From Lachnospiraceae bacterium (lineage in GTDB: Bacteria > Bacillota > Clostridia > Lachnospirales > Lachnospiraceae): a DNA stretch of 64,000 nt. Every line of letters starts with the position of its first letter. Within the stretch, counting starts at the first letter, position 1. The notes beneath the pieces are model-generated. The model made no database searches and was not told the DNA's origin. It saw nothing but the letters and a program-made list of their open reading frames with translations. The stretch spans positions 62,001 through 126,000 of the forward strand of contig JAILLN010000023.1 of NCBI GenBank assembly GCA_024693135.1, written 5' to 3'. Position numbers and translations under genes: made by a program. Below, piece by piece: positions 32,943-41,475 of the stretch.

Positions 32943-35246
32943 ATGGCTTTGATACAGTGCCCGCGCTGCGGGAACAGGGTGGATGACAGGGAGGGGAGGT
33001 GCTTCGTCTGCGGGACGGAGCTTTTTAAACCGGTGAACCCTGCGGCGCCAGCCCCCCGTCCGGAGCCGGTAAACCCTGCGGCGCCCAGCCCGCGCCCGGA
33101 GTATGTGAACCCTGCGGTGTTTAATCCGGCTCCCGCAGCCCCCGCGCCCGCGAAGAAAAAAAAGACTTCAAAGTGGCCGTTCATCCTCATCTTCGGCATT
33201 CTTTTCGTGATCATCGTGACGGTTCTTTTTCTCGACTTCTATAATCAGAGCATCCAAGACGGGGAGGAGGAAGAGGAAGCCGCATGGGATGAGCTTCCGG
33301 ATGATCCGGAGATGGAGGATTTCTGGGCGGAGGATGATCCGGTCTATACCGGGGAGGGTGCCGTACAGACCTTTATCGGCGAGCCCTTTTACGAGGGGGT
33401 GGTCAGGGATGAGGAGGATGCCCTGAAGGCCGTCTTAAGCGTGCTGGATCTTGCGAGGGAGGATTCCTCCATCCATCTGGAGTGCGTAGCCATCCAGCCC
33501 ATCGAGGACGGCACCACCTATTATGCCTTCCGCCAGATGGCGGGGGATGTATCGGTATACGGGGCCTCGGTCAAGCTCATTGCCGACAGGGAGGGCAAAG
33601 CCGTGGGACTGGTCAGCTCCCTGGTTCCAAACCTTGATCCCGATGAGCTGGAAAGCTGGGCCGTGGATGCCATCGGAGCCGAGGCCGTGGTGATGGATGA
33701 GTATGAAGGGGAGGGCTTGAAGCTTTACCGGGATGCCACAGAGCAGATCCTCCTTCCCATGGAGGATGGGAGCGACCAGTTTTATTATGCCTGGGCAGTC
33801 TACAGCAACAACATCTTTGACGATGTGGATACGGCATATCTTGTCCATTATGTGGATGAAAGTGGGGAATTCCTTTACAGCGTGCCGGTATCCAGGCCGG
33901 GGAGCCGGGAAGCCGGGTCCGGAGGCGCGGCCTTTGCCTTTGAATCCATGGAGCCGGATGTCTGGAGCGGGACGGTAAAGTGCCTGGATGGGACGAAGAA
34001 GGAGATCGAGATCCCCGTCATGAAGGATCCCCAGACGGGAGAAATGATCCTGGGGGATGTGGAAAGGAAGATCCTCTGCGCCGACCAGGAGGCTTTCATT
34101 TATGAGGATACGCTGGATTACTGTACGGCGAAAAAGGGCAGATGGGACGACGAGGCCATGCTGACCTATGCCAATTTCATCAATATCTATGATTTCTATG
34201 ATACCACCGGCTGGGACGGGCCGGACGGGGAGGGGACGCCCTGCCTCATCCTGGTCAATGCGGTGGAAGAAAACGGGGATCCGGTGGAAAACGCTTACTA
34301 CAGCGGAAGGATGGAGGGTTTCCAGGTCTTTGAATTCGATACGACCCAGGCCTTCGGCGAGGCCGTGGATGTGATGGCCCATGAATATACCCACTGCTTT
34401 ACCACCACCGCCATGACCACGAATATCTACAGCAATGATTACGGCGCCATCAATGAAGGAATGAGCGACATCATGGGGAACCTGGCGGCCATAATGACGG
34501 ATGAGACAGATGAGCCTTATATCATCGGGGAAAAGATCCCGGATATGCTGCTTCGCAACATGGGGGATCCGAACAAGGGAGGGCAGCCGGCCTTTGTATG
34601 GGACCGCTACTATCTGCCCAAGGCGGAGATCAGCACAGATAATAATGACAACGGGGGAGTGCATACGAATTCCTCCCTTCTCAATATCCTTTCCTACCGC
34701 CTGCATGAAGCCGGGATGCAGCCGGAGGATGAATTCTATTTCTGGATGAATGTGGGCTTTGCCATGACCCCCAGGTCAGATTTCGACCAGATGCTGGACA
34801 TCCTGCCCTGGGCCATGGAACGGTGCGGGTATCCGGAATACGTGGGCGTCATGAAGGCGGCGCTTGATGAGACGGGACTCAGCGACCGAAGCCTTCCCGG
34901 GGTGCCGCCAAAGGACCTCGGGCTTTTGAAGATCGGCCTGGAAAACCGGGATCTTCTGGAGGATGCAGAAGTGCTCTGCGAGATCCTGGGGCTTTCGGAG
35001 GAAGGGGATTATGAGACCTATCCGGAGGCAGGTACCGGCCGGATCGCAGCCACCCTGCCGGAGGGGGAATACTTTATTTATCTTGACCTGATCCGGGAGG
35101 ATTCGGACACGGATGATTACTACTTCCTTCAGGAAAACGAATGGAGGAAGATATCGGAAGAGGAGCTGGATGAGCTTATGGATGATGCGCAGACCGGAGC
35201 TTCCCTGAAGATCAGCAAAGGGCAGGTCGTGGAGCTTGATGTTTGA
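32943..35246 (+). CDS. Membrane-anchored M4 (thermolysin-like) metallopeptidase with N-terminal zinc ribbon
   Basis: 767 residues. Residues 4-25 are a four-cysteine zinc ribbon (CPRCGN, CFVCG) on the cytoplasmic side. Next come a P/A-rich repeat (RPEPVNPAAP and variants), one membrane helix (about 78-97, WPFILIFGILFVIIVTVLFL), and an extracellular part with an FTP-like propeptide (GDVSVYGASVKLI). The M4 catalytic core has HEYTH at 480-484 and NEGMSD with E505 as the third zinc ligand. Thermolysin relatives are normally secreted, so the anchor and ribbon are unusual. Start ATG 32943 is 8 nt after GGGAGG. Confidence 0.85.
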   Translation: MALIQCPRCGNRVDDREGRCFVCGTELFKPVNPAAPAPRPEPVNPAAPSPRPEYVNPAVFNPAPAAPAPAKKKKTSKWPFILIFGILFVIIVTVLFLDFYNQSIQDGEEEEEAAWDELPDDPEMEDFWAEDDPVYTGEGAVQTFIGEPFYEGVVRDEEDALKAVLSVLDLAREDSSIHLECVAIQPIEDGTTYYAFRQMAGDVSVYGASVKLIADREGKAVGLVSSLVPNLDPDELESWAVDAIGAEAVVMDEYEGEGLKLYRDATEQILLPMEDGSDQFYYAWAVYSNNIFDDVDTAYLVHYVDESGEFLYSVPVSRPGSREAGSGGAAFAFESMEPDVWSGTVKCLDGTKKEIEIPVMKDPQTGEMILGDVERKILCADQEAFIYEDTLDYCTAKKGRWDDEAMLTYANFINIYDFYDTTGWDGPDGEGTPCLILVNAVEENGDPVENAYYSGRMEGFQVFEFDTTQAFGEAVDVMAHEYTHCFTTTAMTTNIYSNDYGAINEGMSDIMGNLAAIMTDETDEPYIIGEKIPDMLLRNMGDPNKGGQPAFVWDRYYLPKAEISTDNNDNGGVHTNSSLLNILSYRLHEAGMQPEDEFYFWMNVGFAMTPRSDFDQMLDILPWAMERCGYPEYVGVMKAALDETGLSDRSLPGVPPKDLGLLKIGLENRDLLEDAEVLCEILGLSEEGDYETYPEAGTGRIAATLPEGEYFIYLDLIREDSDTDDYYFLQENEWRKISEEELDELMDDAQTGASLKISKGQVVELDV

Positions 35247-35344
35247 AACCCTTTACGGGCATTCTCCGGATTGAACATGGATGCCTTCCTGCTTTATAAT
35301 GGGCAGAGGGCACAAAGAAAAACCGTTTGAAAGGAAAGCAGGAA

Positions 35345-37039
35345 ATGAAAAACGAAAAAGACCTGAAGGCACTTTTGGAATCCATCCACAGGAGGGGCTA
35401 TCCCGCCTATAAGGATACCAGGGGCTCCTATCATTTCGGGGGATATATCCTCCATATCGACCATGTGCAGGGGGATCCCTTTGCCTCACCCTCCCACCTG
35501 ACCATCGAGGTGCCTGGAGAAAAGGCCGGCTTTCCTTCGGAATACTTAAGCCCGAAGCACCGCCGCATTGCCCTGGAGGATTTTCTCACCAGGCGCTTCC
35601 ATGGTGTTTCCAGGAAGTTCGACCATCAGGCGAAGGGCTCCGGCAAGAGCGGGAGTATTTCGGTGGTGAGCCCGGGACAGGAGATCCTGGAGAGGACGGC
35701 CTGCCTGGTGGATCCGAAAAATGGCACGGTATATTACCGCTTTGAGGTGGGCTTCCCCGCCAATGGCCGAAGCATCAATGCCTATGAGCTGATCCGGATA
35801 CTCTATGATTTCCTGCCGGTATGCGTAAAGCAGGGGCTGGTATATGGAAACGGAATGGCCGAGGAGCTGAAAAAAGCGGTGGAGCTTTCGGACGACCAGG
35901 CGGCGATCCGGGAGCAGATCCGGGAGCTGGGGCTTTCGGCCTTCGTGGCGGAGGGCGCCATACTTCCCAGGAAAAGCGGGGTATCTGAGCTTCCCATGAA
36001 GGAGGCCAGGGTCTTTGCTTCCCCGGAATCCCTGAAGGTCACCCTCACCCTTCCCCATAGGGGGCAGCTTCAGGGCATGGGGATCCCCAATGGAGTGACC
36101 CTTATCGTAGGAGGAGGCTATCACGGCAAGTCCACCCTCTTAAAGGCACTGGAGCTTGGGGTCTATAACCATGTGGCGGGAGACGGGAGGGAATACGTGA
36201 TCACGGATCCCACGGCGGTGAAGATCCGCTCGGAGGACGGGCGGTCTGTCCATGGCACGGATATCTCCCTGTTCATCAATGACCTGCCGGACAAACGGGA
36301 TACGAAGAGCTTTCATACCGAGGATGCCAGCGGTTCCACCTCACAGGCCGCCAATGTATCGGAGGCCATCGAATGCGGAAGCCGGGTGCTTCTTATCGAC
36401 GAGGATACCTGTGCCACGAATTTTATGATCCGGGATGAGCTGATGCAGAAGGTCATCGCGAAGGAAAAAGAGCCCATCACGCCATACCTGGACCGGATCG
36501 GCGCCCTGAAGGATGCCGGGATCTCCACGATCCTGGTGGCGGGAAGCTTCGGTGCTTATTTCCATGTGGCCGATACCATCATCCAGATGGACCATTATGA
36601 GCCGGTGGATATCACGCAGAAGGCCAAGGAAGCGGCCCGGGATTATCCTCTGCCGCCAAAGAGCACAAAGCCTTTTTCCCTTCCCCGGATGGAGCGGAAG
36701 ATACAGCCCGTGAAGGGATGGGATCTCAATGGTCGGATCAAGACGAAGACCATGGGAAGGGACGGCTTCCTCATTGAGAGGGAGAATGTGGAGCTGAGAT
36801 ATCTGGAGCAGATCGTGGAGTCCGGACAGGTGAGCGCCCTTTCCAAGATCCTGCTCTATGGATTGAGGCATATGGCGGACGGGAAGCACTCCCCGGGAGA
36901 GATCACCGGGGACATGGCTCGTATCCTGGAAAAGGAGGGGCTCGATGCCCTCTATGAGCATTCCTATACCGCCATGGGCCTGACCATGGTCCGTCCCCAG
37001 GAGATCGCGGCCTGCCTGCATCGCTGCAGGTTTCTGTAG
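35345..37039 (+). CDS. Predicted ABC-class ATPase (COG3044 type)
   Basis: 564 residues, cytoplasmic. The P-loop is GGGYHGKST (256-264, with K262). Further on are DASGSTSQAANVSEAIECG, similar to an ABC signature region, then VLLIDEDTCATNFMIRD (Walker B plus the conserved ATN-M-RD block) and ILVAGSFGAYFHVADTII. This layout is that of the uncharacterised family annotated as predicted ATPase of the ABC class. No permease partner is encoded beside it. I chose ATG 35345 over 35327 because GAAAGG lies at proper distance. Its biological role is unknown. Confidence 0.85.
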   Translation: MKNEKDLKALLESIHRRGYPAYKDTRGSYHFGGYILHIDHVQGDPFASPSHLTIEVPGEKAGFPSEYLSPKHRRIALEDFLTRRFHGVSRKFDHQAKGSGKSGSISVVSPGQEILERTACLVDPKNGTVYYRFEVGFPANGRSINAYELIRILYDFLPVCVKQGLVYGNGMAEELKKAVELSDDQAAIREQIRELGLSAFVAEGAILPRKSGVSELPMKEARVFASPESLKVTLTLPHRGQLQGMGIPNGVTLIVGGGYHGKSTLLKALELGVYNHVAGDGREYVITDPTAVKIRSEDGRSVHGTDISLFINDLPDKRDTKSFHTEDASGSTSQAANVSEAIECGSRVLLIDEDTCATNFMIRDELMQKVIAKEKEPITPYLDRIGALKDAGISTILVAGSFGAYFHVADTIIQMDHYEPVDITQKAKEAARDYPLPPKSTKPFSLPRMERKIQPVKGWDLNGRIKTKTMGRDGFLIERENVELRYLEQIVESGQVSALSKILLYGLRHMADGKHSPGEITGDMARILEKEGLDALYEHSYTAMGLTMVRPQEIAACLHRCRFL

Positions 37040-37048
37040 GAAAAGCCT

Positions 37049-38269
37049 ATGCGAAGCGAAAGAAAGAAGATCGATCTTTTCCTTTGGATCTCCTTATCCT
37101 GCACAGGGCTTTTCTTCCTGCTCCTTCTGGCCACGGGGGGAAGGGCTGCCCAGTGGCTTGCGATGGAGAATAATTTCGATTTTTCCTTTACCGACCATTT
37201 CCGCCATATCGCCTTTGCCTCAGACCGGACACAGTTTTACTTCAATACCTACGATGCCACATTCCCGGCCTTTGCCTATCTTTTGTATTACCTGCTGGTG
37301 CGCATCGATCCCCCTGAGGCTCCCTGGGATGTGAATGGATGGCGGGATGCCAGGGACTACAATTACAACATGCTGGCCTATATCATCCTGACCCTCCTTC
37401 TGGTGGTCTTTTTCCAGTATCTGCTCACGAAGATGCTTGAAAATGCCGGGGCGGGCAAGGCAGCCCTCCTTACCGCGGCCCTGATGCTTTCGGCACCCTT
37501 CATGGCAGGAGCCATCGAGAGAGGCAACATTTCCTTCCTGACGGCGGTCATGGTCCTTGCCGCCCTGTACTGGAAGGATTCGGAAAGCCCGGTGAAGCGG
37601 GAGACTGCCCTGATCCTGATCGCCATGGCAGCGGGGCTCAAGCTGTATCCGGCCATTGTAGGGATGGTCTATGTGAAGGAAAGGCGCTGGAAGGAAACGG
37701 TGAGGCTTGTGATCTACGGCCTTGTCGTATTCCTCGTTCCCTTCTTTTTCGTGGGAGGGATCCCGGCCCTGATCCGCTATCTTAAGGTGCTTTTCTTTTT
37801 TGAGAACCAGGGCTACTGCAGCTGGACCAATATCCGCAATTTCCTTCTTTCCATCTCAAAGGTTCTGGGGCAGTATGAACATTCCGCATATTTCGTCAAG
37901 TACTTTAAGATCGCAGAGAATCTGTATATGCTCCTTTGCATCCTCACGCTTTTTATCGCAAAGGAGAAATGGAAGCAGGGGCTTTATACGGCAGGGATCA
38001 TGGCGCTTTACGTGCCCTACAGCTACCGCTATGTGTCGGTCTATATGGTGATCCCCCTGATCCTTTATTTCAGGGAAAAGGAAGAAGACCAGGGGCTTTG
38101 GGAATGCATCCTTTTTGCCCTGATCTTTACGGTGCCCTTCTATGGGTATTTTACGGGCTGGGGGGCAGATCTTTTCATCTTTGCCCCGATCTATCTTTTG
38201 ATGGGCCTTTCCCTCCTGCGGGAGTGGGCGGCTTTTTTCAGGGGACGCCGGCATATGGGCCCTGCATAA
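37049..38269 (+). CDS. GT87-type membrane glycosyltransferase (DUF2029-like)
   Basis: 406 residues, polytopic with about ten helices. Features fitting GT-C fold mannosyltransferase-like proteins are an extracellular acidic first loop (ENNFDFSFTDHFRHI), the conserved AGLKLYPAIVG region, and WTNIRNFLLS between later helices. Such enzymes use lipid-linked sugar donors to build cell-surface glycans. It starts 10 nt after the ATPase gene, so the two are probably co-transcribed. No other glycan genes are near. Confidence 0.72.
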   Translation: MRSERKKIDLFLWISLSCTGLFFLLLLATGGRAAQWLAMENNFDFSFTDHFRHIAFASDRTQFYFNTYDATFPAFAYLLYYLLVRIDPPEAPWDVNGWRDARDYNYNMLAYIILTLLLVVFFQYLLTKMLENAGAGKAALLTAALMLSAPFMAGAIERGNISFLTAVMVLAALYWKDSESPVKRETALILIAMAAGLKLYPAIVGMVYVKERRWKETVRLVIYGLVVFLVPFFFVGGIPALIRYLKVLFFFENQGYCSWTNIRNFLLSISKVLGQYEHSAYFVKYFKIAENLYMLLCILTLFIAKEKWKQGLYTAGIMALYVPYSYRYVSVYMVIPLILYFREKEEDQGLWECILFALIFTVPFYGYFTGWGADLFIFAPIYLLMGLSLLREWAAFFRGRRHMGPA

Positions 38270-38347
38270 GCACACTGCCTTCGATGCCGGTCTATAATGT
38301 GATGGGCTGTCCGCTGAATCGCAGCTTCCGGAGGGGCAGAAAGCGGC

Positions 38348-38389
38348 CGCCCTCTGATACTTGCAGGGAGGGCGGGAATCATGTATGAT
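38348..38389 (+). promoter_or_regulatory. Promoter with overlapping inverted repeat, upstream of the EAL gene
   Basis: TTGCAG (38361-38366), 17-nt spacer, TATGAT (38384-38389). An 8-bp inverted repeat CCGCCCTC (38347-38354) / GAGGGCGG (38368-38375) overlaps the -35 element, so it may be an operator. It has no U-run. Confidence 0.55.
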
Positions 38390-38439
38390 GGGGATAGCAA
38401 GGATGCTGTTTATGTGGAAAAGGATATGGGTTTCCCAAT

Positions 38440-40098
38440 ATGATTCTTTCAGATCATCAGGACGAGCTCCGCTTTTGGCGGGAAATTTCTAAGAAACAGG
38501 CAGGAATCCGGGAGTTGAAAAAGACTCTGGCTGAGATCCTGCCCAATTTTCATGTCTGCGGAGTGGAAGCCGAGCTTCTGGGGGACGTGGCCGGCACGGC
38601 GAAGGAAAAGGAGCTGCTCCTTTACCAGAAGGCAGAGGCCATGCCCCATGGAGAGCCCCTGAAATTCACCTATGAGCCGGATCCGGACCACAGCATCGTG
38701 ATCTACGTCTATGCGGACAGGATGGATTTTACGGAAACGGAGAAGGAATCCCTGGAAATGCTGGCCGCAGGCTGCCGGTTCGTGCTGGAGGAGTCTCTTT
38801 TTTGCACCGGGGCGGGCTCGGAATCCTTAAGCCAGGCGGTTACCGGCCTGCCCAATACGGACGGCTTCCTGGCCAGGGTGGCCGCCCTCAGGGAAGAAGG
38901 GGCGGATTTTTCGGAATACAGTGCGATCTGCTTCAACCTGAAGGGCTTCGGGGAAGTGAACCGGCGCTTCGGAAGGAAAAAGGGCAACGAGGTCATGAAG
39001 CTGTATGCCGGGATCCTTCAGGGGATCGTGCGGGGGGATGAGGCCCTGGGTCATTTGGGCTGGGATTATTTCACCGTGTTGATCCGGAAAAGCCGGCAGA
39101 AGCGCTTCCTCCATCACATCCGGAATATGGAGGTACGCTTTGATGCAGACGGCATAGAGGAGAAAGTACGTATTTCCGCTACCGTGGGGATCTGGGAGAT
39201 CGAGGACGGGCTGAAGGATCTGGAGGATGTGGTATCCAAGCCCTATACGGCTCTGAACCAGGCCAGGAATATCCTGCATGCAGGCGTCGCCTATGCCTCG
39301 GATGACATGATCCGGCTTATCCGCCAGCGGGAGTCGGTGATCAAGTATTATAAGGAAGCCCTTGAGAATGAGGAATTCCAGGTATATTACCAGCCAAAGG
39401 TGGATTCCAGGACAGGCCTTTTGGTCGGGGCAGAGGGGCTGGTACGGTGGTTCAGGGACGGAGAGATGATCTCTCCCGGGGTATTCATTCCTTCCCTGGA
39501 GGAGGATGGGAGGATCCTGGATCTGGATTATTATGTGCTCCGCCATGCCTGCCGGGATATCCGGGAGTGGGTGGAGAAGGGGTATGACCCGGTCACGGTA
39601 TCCGTAAATTTCTCCAGGAAAGACCTGAAGGATCCCAGGCTTGCCGAAAACATCAACCAGATCATTGAGGAATCCGGGATTGACAAGAGCCTGATCCAGG
39701 TAGAGCTTACGGAGACGGTAGATGTGGAGGAGCATGGTGAGCTTTCCGGCTTCATCGAAAAGCTGTATCGGATGAATATTATGACGGCGATCGATGACTT
39801 CGGCTCCGGTTATTCTTCCCTGGCTACCCTCCGGGAATTCAGGGTCCATACCTTAAAGATCGACCGGTCCTTTGTCAATGACGATGATTTTTCCTGGAAG
39901 GACGAGATCATCCTGCGGGATATCATCCATATGGCCGGGGAGCTTGGGATGGAGATCCTCTGCGAGGGGGTGGAGCGGGTAGACCAGCTGGCGCTCCTAA
40001 ACAGCGTGGGCTGCTATGTGATCCAGGGCTTTTATTATGACCGGCCGCTCCCCAGAAATGAGTTTGAGAAGCGGCTCATAGCCAAAAATTACAGCTGA
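38440..40098 (+). CDS. c-di-GMP phosphodiesterase, degenerate GGDEF plus EAL
   Basis: 552 residues, soluble. Residues 1 to about 125 may be a GAF-like sensory part. Residues about 130-285 form a GGDEF domain whose signature is lost (LGWDYF in place of GGDEF), so it cannot make c-di-GMP but might bind GTP. The EAL domain (about 300-550) keeps the catalytic set: E332-G-L-V-R, VSVNFSRKDL, ELTETVD, IDDFGSGYSSL, LKIDRSFV and EGVE. It should hydrolyse c-di-GMP. The ribosome binding site is weak. It opens a signalling cluster that includes CheV and a GGDEF cyclase. Confidence 0.88.
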   Translation: MILSDHQDELRFWREISKKQAGIRELKKTLAEILPNFHVCGVEAELLGDVAGTAKEKELLLYQKAEAMPHGEPLKFTYEPDPDHSIVIYVYADRMDFTETEKESLEMLAAGCRFVLEESLFCTGAGSESLSQAVTGLPNTDGFLARVAALREEGADFSEYSAICFNLKGFGEVNRRFGRKKGNEVMKLYAGILQGIVRGDEALGHLGWDYFTVLIRKSRQKRFLHHIRNMEVRFDADGIEEKVRISATVGIWEIEDGLKDLEDVVSKPYTALNQARNILHAGVAYASDDMIRLIRQRESVIKYYKEALENEEFQVYYQPKVDSRTGLLVGAEGLVRWFRDGEMISPGVFIPSLEEDGRILDLDYYVLRHACRDIREWVEKGYDPVTVSVNFSRKDLKDPRLAENINQIIEESGIDKSLIQVELTETVDVEEHGELSGFIEKLYRMNIMTAIDDFGSGYSSLATLREFRVHTLKIDRSFVNDDDFSWKDEIILRDIIHMAGELGMEILCEGVERVDQLALLNSVGCYVIQGFYYDRPLPRNEFEKRLIAKNYS

Positions 40099-40119
40099 CC
40101 GAAAGCGGCGGTGCCAATC

Positions 40120-40482
40120 ATGCGTGTGATCAATTCCATGGAAAAATCCAATGCCCAGATGCTGAAGGAATCCAAGGTACAGAGTACGTTTGATTCCTGG
40201 CTGGAATTCTTCATCATAGACCATGAGATCAATACCGAGGATGTGATCTTCGAGGGGGTGGTGGACGGAGAGATGGTACGTATCACCTACCGGCAGTTTT
40301 TCAATGCCGCGGCGCCCTATCCCTACATCCTGGAGCGGATCCGGAATGACCTTTCCGTAGCTGCCTATACGGGGATGCCGGTCCAGGTGGCGGCAGCGAA
40401 GATATGTGATGAGGAGCTGATACAGACCGGGCATTTTTCGGAGAAGAAAAAACGCGGGCCTTCCCATTTCTGGGAGGAATGA
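40120..40482 (+). CDS. Small protein after the EAL gene, unknown
   Basis: About 120 residues, no signal peptide or membrane helix. It starts 21 nt after the phosphodiesterase stop. Sequence features are a polar N-terminal helix (MEKSNAQMLKESKVQ), a central mixed alpha/beta region with aromatic residues (WLEFFIIDHEINTEDVIF, RQFFNAAAPYPYIL), and a basic end. The start could also be the ATG at 40138. Co-transcription with the EAL gene suggests a c-di-GMP-related role, which is only inference. The coding end carries a GC-rich hairpin (GCGGG/CCCGC). Confidence 0.55.
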   Translation: MRVINSMEKSNAQMLKESKVQSTFDSWLEFFIIDHEINTEDVIFEGVVDGEMVRITYRQFFNAAAPYPYILERIRNDLSVAAYTGMPVQVAAAKICDEELIQTGHFSEKKKRGPSHFWEE

Positions 40483-40497
40483 AAGACCCGCGGACGG

Positions 40498-40527
40498 TTG
40501 TTACACCGGATGCAAAAGTGATATAAT
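40498..40527 (+). promoter_or_regulatory. Promoter of cheV
   Basis: TTGTTA (40498-40503), 18-nt spacer, TATAAT (40522-40527), about 45 nt before the ATG at 40572. Confidence 0.7.
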
Positions 40528-40571
40528 AGGGAATGTGAGTTAATAAAATGGGAGATGACGGAGGACGGGCT

Positions 40572-41474
40572 ATGGAACCAGGATCGGCCAATAATCATGA
40601 AGAAAAAGAGCTCCAGCTGCTGGAATTCAAGCTGGGGGAATACCGCTACGGGATCAATGTAGCCAAGGTGAAGGAGATCATCACCTATCAGCCGACGACT
40701 CCGGTGCCGCTGTCCCATCCCGGGGTAGAGGGGATCTTTATGCCGAGGGATGAGATGCTTACCGCCATCGACTTGAAGGTATGCCTGGGGATCGGCCAGT
40801 CTGAGCCGACAGGCTCTTATATCCTGACCAATTTCAATAAGCTGCACATTGCTTTTCACGTGGATTCCATCGTGGGGATCCATGACGTGACCTGGGCAGA
40901 CATCATGAAGCCGGGAGCCGCCACGGGCACCGGGGAGGACAGCGTCACCATCGGCGTCATCAAGTATGAGGGAAGGCTGATCAACCTGCTGGATTTTGAA
41001 AAGATCGTGGGCGTCATCTCTCCCAGCACCACATTGGACATGGATCAGCTGGAAAGCCTGGGTCCCAGGAGCCGGAATGACATCCCCATCATCCTGGCCG
41101 AGGACTCCCAGCTTTTGAACCGGCTTATCGTGGAGTCGCTAGAGTCTGCCGGATATGACAATATACGTCATTTTGAAAACGGGAAGGATGCCTATGATTT
41201 CATTCTCAAGTGCGCGGATGAGGGCATGCTGGCCCATAGGGTGGGCTGCATCATCACCGACATCGAGATGCCGGTCATGGACGGCCATACCTTCACGAAG
41301 CTGGTAAAGTCAAATGGTAAGACCAGTCATATCCCGCTGATCATCTTCTCCTCCCTGGTGAATGATGAAATGAGGAAAAAAGGGGAAAAGCTTGGGGCAG
41401 ACAGGCAGGTGTCGAAGCCGGAGATCGGCAGCCTGGTATCGATCATCGATGAGCTGGTGGGATACGAAGAATAG
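40572..41474 (+). CDS. cheV: CheV, CheW-receiver coupling protein
   Basis: 300 residues. An N-terminal CheW domain (LLEFKLGEYRYGINVAKVKE, VPLSHPGVEGIFMPRDEML) is joined to a C-terminal receiver domain from about 170 (IPIILAEDSQLLNRLIVE). The phosphoacceptor is D230 in CIITDIEMPVMDG and the switch lysine is in QVSKPEIG. CheV couples receptors to CheA and tunes adaptation by phosphorylation. I chose ATG 40572, 7 nt after GGAGG, instead of ATG 40548. It is convergent with the cyclase gene, and the two stops almost touch (41474/41476). Confidence 0.92.
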   Translation: MEPGSANNHEEKELQLLEFKLGEYRYGINVAKVKEIITYQPTTPVPLSHPGVEGIFMPRDEMLTAIDLKVCLGIGQSEPTGSYILTNFNKLHIAFHVDSIVGIHDVTWADIMKPGAATGTGEDSVTIGVIKYEGRLINLLDFEKIVGVISPSTTLDMDQLESLGPRSRNDIPIILAEDSQLLNRLIVESLESAGYDNIRHFENGKDAYDFILKCADEGMLAHRVGCIITDIEMPVMDGHTFTKLVKSNGKTSHIPLIIFSSLVNDEMRKKGEKLGADRQVSKPEIGSLVSIIDELVGYEE

Positions 41475-41475
41475 A

